Part shown: positions 6,669 through 8,600 of the stretch, one piece after another
Layout: each line of letters starts with the position of its first letter
Numbering within the stretch: position 1 is the stretch's first letter
The notes under the pieces: model-generated
Told to the model about the DNA's origin: nothing
Databases searched by the model: none
The model's input: only the letters and a program-made list of their open reading frames with translations
From: Erysipelotrichia bacterium
Lineage (GTDB): Bacteria; Bacillota_I; Bacilli_A; Erysipelotrichales; Erysipelotrichaceae
DNA: 8,600 nt
NCBI GenBank assembly: GCA_009916335.1
Contig: SAAR01000142.1
Coordinates: 1-8,600 of the forward strand
Direction: 5' to 3'
Program-made: the position numbers and the translations under genes

Positions 6669-6716
6669 AAAAACACTTAATCACAGAAGTAAACGTAAAG
6701 TGAAGGAGTGTTTTTT
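6669..6716 (+). terminator. Intrinsic terminator of the phenylalanine operon
   Basis: AAAAACACT (6669-6677) pairs with AGTGTTTTT (6707-6715), and inside it TCAC (6681-6684) pairs with GTGA (6700-6703) around a 15-base loop. The T-run at 6711-6716 follows. It lies 15 bases after the aminotransferase stop. Confidence 0.8.
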
Positions 6717-6735
6717 GTTATGTCATTTGAATGCA

Positions 6736-6764
6736 TTGAATAGTATATAAGAGAGTGGTATAAC
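6736..6764 (+). promoter_or_regulatory. Extended -10 promoter of the methionine aminopeptidase gene
   Basis: TTGAAT (6736-6741) and TATAAC (6759-6764) are 17 bases apart, and TGG directly precedes the -10 box, giving an extended -10. Transcription would start around 6771, about 18 bases before the ATG. Confidence 0.7.
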
Positions 6765-6788
6765 TAAACATAGGAATGAGGTGGAATA

Positions 6789-7658
6789 ATGTTAGTAAAA
6801 AGAAATGCACCATGTTGGTGTGGAAGCAATAAAAAATATAAAGCATGTCATGAAGAATTTGATAAGAAGTTAAATGTACTTCGTTTGCAAGGAAATTTAG
6901 TACCTGAGCGTAAGTTAATTAAAAGTGAAGAAGATATTAAAGGGATTAGAAAAAGTGGAAAGATTAATACAGGGGTACTAGATTATGTAGCTAAACATAT
7001 CAAGGCTGGCATGAGTACACAAAGCATTGATCAAATGGTGTATGAATATACAACAAGTCATGGAGCAATTCCAGCTCCGTTAAATTATAATGGTTATCCT
7101 AAAAGTGTTTGTGTATCTATTAATGATGTGGTCTGTCATGGAATACCTGATGAAAAGACAATTTTAAAAGAAGGGGATATCGTTAATGTGGATTGTACAA
7201 CAATTTATCATGGCTATTATGCAGATGCTTCAAGAATGTTTATGATTGGTAATGTCAGTGAAGAAGCAAAACGTTTGGTAGAAGTAACAAAGGAATGTTT
7301 ACAGATTGGGATTGATGCGGTTAAACCATGGTGTCATGTTGGTGATATTGGAGATGCGATTTATAAACATGCAAATGCAAATGGATATAGTGTAGTCGTT
7401 GATTTTTGTGGACATGGAGTAGGGAATGATTTTCATGAAGATCCTTATGTAATGCACATGGCAAGAAAAGGAACAGGAATGATTTTAACACCTGGAATGG
7501 TATTCACCATTGAACCGATGTTGAATATTGGTGATTATAAAGTATATGTAGATGAAAAAGATGGTTGGACAACCTATACACAAGATCATTCGCTAAGTGC
7601 ACAATGGGAACATACAATATTAGTGAATGAACATAGTGTAGAAATTATTACGAAATAA
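6789..7658 (+). CDS. map: Type I methionine aminopeptidase with N-terminal SEC-C zinc motif
   Basis: The 289-residue protein starts with a SEC-C type zinc motif, C9-W-C11-G-S...C20-H21. The methionine aminopeptidase fold fills residues 43-286. The five metal ligands are visible: D135 (N-V-D-C-T), D146 (Y-A-D-A-S), H209 (G-H-G-V-G), E242 (T-I-E-P-M) and E274 (Q-W-E-H-T). The substrate-pocket histidines H117 (C-H-G-I-P) and H216 (F-H-E-D-P) are also present. It removes the initiator methionine from new proteins when the second residue is small. The N-terminal extension of about 40 residues is a known variant in Firmicutes and may help ribosome or protein docking, by analogy with the SecA C-terminus. 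The GAGGTGG ribosome binding site ends 4 bases before the ATG. The gene stands alone between a terminator and a roughly 250-base spacer. Organisms with this form often have a second, shorter enzyme next to secY/infA, outside this window. Confidence 0.94.
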   Translation: MLVKRNAPCWCGSNKKYKACHEEFDKKLNVLRLQGNLVPERKLIKSEEDIKGIRKSGKINTGVLDYVAKHIKAGMSTQSIDQMVYEYTTSHGAIPAPLNYNGYPKSVCVSINDVVCHGIPDEKTILKEGDIVNVDCTTIYHGYYADASRMFMIGNVSEEAKRLVEVTKECLQIGIDAVKPWCHVGDIGDAIYKHANANGYSVVVDFCGHGVGNDFHEDPYVMHMARKGTGMILTPGMVFTIEPMLNIGDYKVYVDEKDGWTTYTQDHSLSAQWEHTILVNEHSVEIITK

Positions 7659-7674
7659 AGGTGAAGTAGTGGTC

Positions 7675-7701
7675 AAAAGAAATCTATCCTTTTTTCTTTT
7701 T
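7675..7701 (+). terminator. Weak possible terminator after the aminopeptidase gene
   Basis: AAAAGAAA (7675-7682) can pair with TTTCTTTT (7693-7700) around a 10-base loop, in a T-rich context. The stem has a single G-C pair, so it is a poor intrinsic terminator. An overlapping TCCTTT/AAAGGA pairing (7687-7692 with 7709-7714) competes with it. The rest of the spacer to 7845 shows nothing I recognise. Confidence 0.3.
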
Positions 7702-7845
7702 AAAAAACAAAGGAATCCTAGCTTGCCTATATCATTTAATACGTATTTTCGCTATAAATAATATTAGCAAAAACATATGAAGAAAATTTGAAGTCTATCA
7801 ATTGTATTTAAAATTATGAGAATATTTTATCTAAGGTGTCATAAA

Positions 7846-7857
7846 TGCTTATAAGCA
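7846..7857. promoter_or_regulatory. Perfect 12-bp palindrome upstream of the rhodanese gene, operator candidate
   Basis: TGCTTATAAGCA is its own reverse complement and lies 49-60 bases before the start codon at 7906, where a promoter or operator would sit. A shorter AAGCTT palindrome follows directly at 7858-7863. I see no convincing -35/-10 pair around it: TATACA (7882-7887) and TATAGT (7877-7882) lack a matching -35 at the right distance. In DNA this AT-rich, chance palindromes occur. Confidence 0.3.
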
Positions 7858-7905
7858 AAGCTTGTGTTAAAATATATATAGTATACAAATACAAAAGGAG
7901 AACTT

Positions 7906-8286
7906 ATGAAAAAGTTAATACTTGTGATGATTGCATGCTTTGCGATTATTAGTGGTTGTAGTAGCAGTGAAAATGGGGGACATGTAAGTAAGATAGATAG
8001 TGATGAAGCACTAAGGTTAATGGAAGAAGAAAAAGCTGTGTTGCTTGATGTGCGAACAAAAACAGAATATGAAGATGGGCATATTGAACATGCTATTTTA
8101 TTAAGTTTGAACGATATTGAAGAAAAGGTAGAAGGAATGGTACAAGATAAAAAGATGCCTGTTATTGTGTATTGTCGAAGTGGAAACCGTAGTGCGACAG
8201 CTGCGAATACATTAGTAGAACTAGGTTATGAAAAGGTTTATGATTTAGGTGGAATTACTGATTGGAAGTATGAAATAGTAAAATAA
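7906..8286 (+). CDS. Small lipoprotein with a single rhodanese (sulfurtransferase-like) domain
   Basis: The 126-residue precursor has a lysine pair, a hydrophobic stretch and the lipobox I15-S-G-C18. It should therefore be lipidated at C18 and held on the outer face of the plasma membrane, leaving a mature protein of about 109 residues. A serine-rich linker leads to a full single rhodanese domain: L-L-D48-V-R50, the G-H-I box (58-60), the catalytic loop Y-C90-R-S-G-N-R-S, and the closing L-G-G-I-x-x-W (114-120). Rhodaneses carry persulfide sulfur on the loop cysteine. Exported single-domain versions are common in Firmicutes, with roles in sulfur transfer or thiol redox that are mostly untested. 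The AAGGAG ribosome binding site lies 5 bases before the ATG. The gene appears to be alone, with no partner such as a CoA-disulfide reductase or sulfur transporter in view. Confidence 0.92.
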   Translation: MKKLILVMIACFAIISGCSSSENGGHVSKIDSDEALRLMEEEKAVLLDVRTKTEYEDGHIEHAILLSLNDIEEKVEGMVQDKKMPVIVYCRSGNRSATAANTLVELGYEKVYDLGGITDWKYEIVK

Positions 8287-8292
8287 TTGAAT

Positions 8293-8402
8293 AAAGGAGA
8301 ATATAGTAAAAAAACAAAGTTAAAAATGCTAAAAAAGGTAGATACACAGAAAAATTTGTAAATACTAAGACAAAAAGTACGAAAACAAAAAATATTTATT
8401 AA
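8293..8402 (+). other. Orphan ribosome binding site followed by a Lys-rich open stretch, possible small-gene remnant
   Basis: AAAGGAG (8293-8299) has no ATG, GTG or TTG at working distance; AGT and ATA stand where a start should be. From 8310 to a TAA at 8400-8402 one frame is open for 30 codons and reads as a lysine- and threonine-rich basic peptide (A-K-K-G-R-Y-T-E-K-F in the middle). This could be a decayed small gene. The stretch is also very A-rich, which alone produces Lys/Asn/Thr codons, so chance is the main alternative. The rest of the 196-base spacer holds only the promoter at 8430-8458. Confidence 0.2.
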
Positions 8403-8429
8403 TTATTATGTTTTTATTGTATTTTCTAC

Positions 8430-8458
8430 TAGACTTGTTTGCTTGCAAATTGTAGAAT
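8430..8458 (+). promoter_or_regulatory. Probable promoter of the transketolase gene
   Basis: TAGACT (8430-8435) and TAGAAT (8453-8458) are 17 bases apart, matching four and five of six consensus positions. The predicted start of transcription, around 8465, lies just before the AAGGAGG ribosome binding site (8468-8474). Confidence 0.5.
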
Positions 8459-8482
8459 GGATACGTTAAGGAGGAATTAGCA

Positions 8483-8600
8483 ATGGATAAAATTATGCTT
8501 GAAAAACATGCGAACAATGTTAGAAGAAACATCTTAAAAATGGTACATGCGGCAAAGTCTGGACACCCAGGTGGTTCCTTATCTGCATGTGATGTTGTAA
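8483..8600 (+). CDS. Transketolase, N-terminal thiamine-diphosphate region, cut off by the window edge
   Basis: Only 39 codons are present. They contain the transketolase N-terminal signature: a helix with R-R-N-I-L-K-M-V (14-21), then [12 protein letters not shown] (24-35), which contributes to the cofactor and substrate site in transketolases. The enzyme moves two-carbon units between sugar phosphates in the pentose phosphate pathway, using thiamine diphosphate and a divalent metal. The ATG at 8483 is supported by a consensus AAGGAGG 8 bases upstream. The opening resembles the separate N-terminal subunit of split transketolases (about 270-280 residues, followed by a C-terminal subunit gene) found in many Firmicutes. 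A full-length single-chain enzyme of about 660 residues cannot be excluded from what is visible. Confidence 0.9.
   Translation, partial: MDKIMLEKHANNVRRNILKMVHAAKSGHPGGSLSACDVV

Noticed and set aside
7687..7714. TCCTTT/AAAGGA inverted repeat as the main terminator after the aminopeptidase
   Set aside because: No T-run follows the 3' arm and the interior is only A/T, so it does not look like an intrinsic terminator.
8287..8482. Riboswitch (for example TPP type) before the transketolase gene
   Set aside because: No CUGAGA-type core or structured GC-containing stems are visible; the spacer is A-rich, and the likely promoter sits only about 25 bases before the start codon.

Overview
The window reads as a chromosome segment from a low-GC Gram-positive gut-type bacterium. 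It is AT-rich on both strands, has strong AGGAGG-type ribosome binding sites and compact gene spacing, and the protein sequences resemble clostridial and Erysipelotrichia-type versions of their families. That placement is an impression from sequence style, not a measured phylogeny. Most of the window is ordinary metabolic or housekeeping DNA. I found no CRISPR array, transposase, phage module, rRNA or tRNA, and no gene cluster that looks like an undescribed multi-gene system.

Layout, left to right. A leftward Cof-type HAD phosphatase runs off the left edge (1-690) behind a readable promoter. Rightward from there come a RimJ/RimL-type GNAT acetyltransferase (840-1379) and an MFS efflux-type transporter of the DHA3/MFS_3 kind (1475-2716). 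The transporter ends at an A/T-flanked hairpin (2765-2812) that should terminate transcription from both sides. Facing it is a leftward flavodoxin-fold NAD(P)H:quinone oxidoreductase-like gene (2822-3421), split by one in-frame TAA while the rest of its frame is intact. Next to it is the wreck of a DUF1016/YhcG-type nuclease gene (3554-4073). It keeps the N-terminal domain and the last few dozen codons but has lost the catalytic middle. These two adjacent broken genes make 2822-4073 a small decay zone between intact genes.

The right half is better ordered. A two-gene phenylalanine operon (4334-6654) encodes a fused chorismate mutase-prephenate dehydratase and a class I/II aminotransferase joined by a TAATG overlap. 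Together they can take chorismate to phenylpyruvate and then phenylalanine. A hairpin terminator closes it. A methionine aminopeptidase with an N-terminal SEC-C zinc motif (6789-7658) follows behind its own extended -10 promoter. A small rhodanese-domain lipoprotein (7906-8286) comes next. After an A-rich spacer that holds an orphan ribosome binding site, the first 39 codons of a transketolase N-terminal region (from 8483) run off the right edge.

The points most worth checking are the nonsense codon in the oxidoreductase, the internal deletion of the DUF1016 gene, the orphan ribosome binding site at 8293-8299, and the perfect palindrome upstream of the rhodanese gene.
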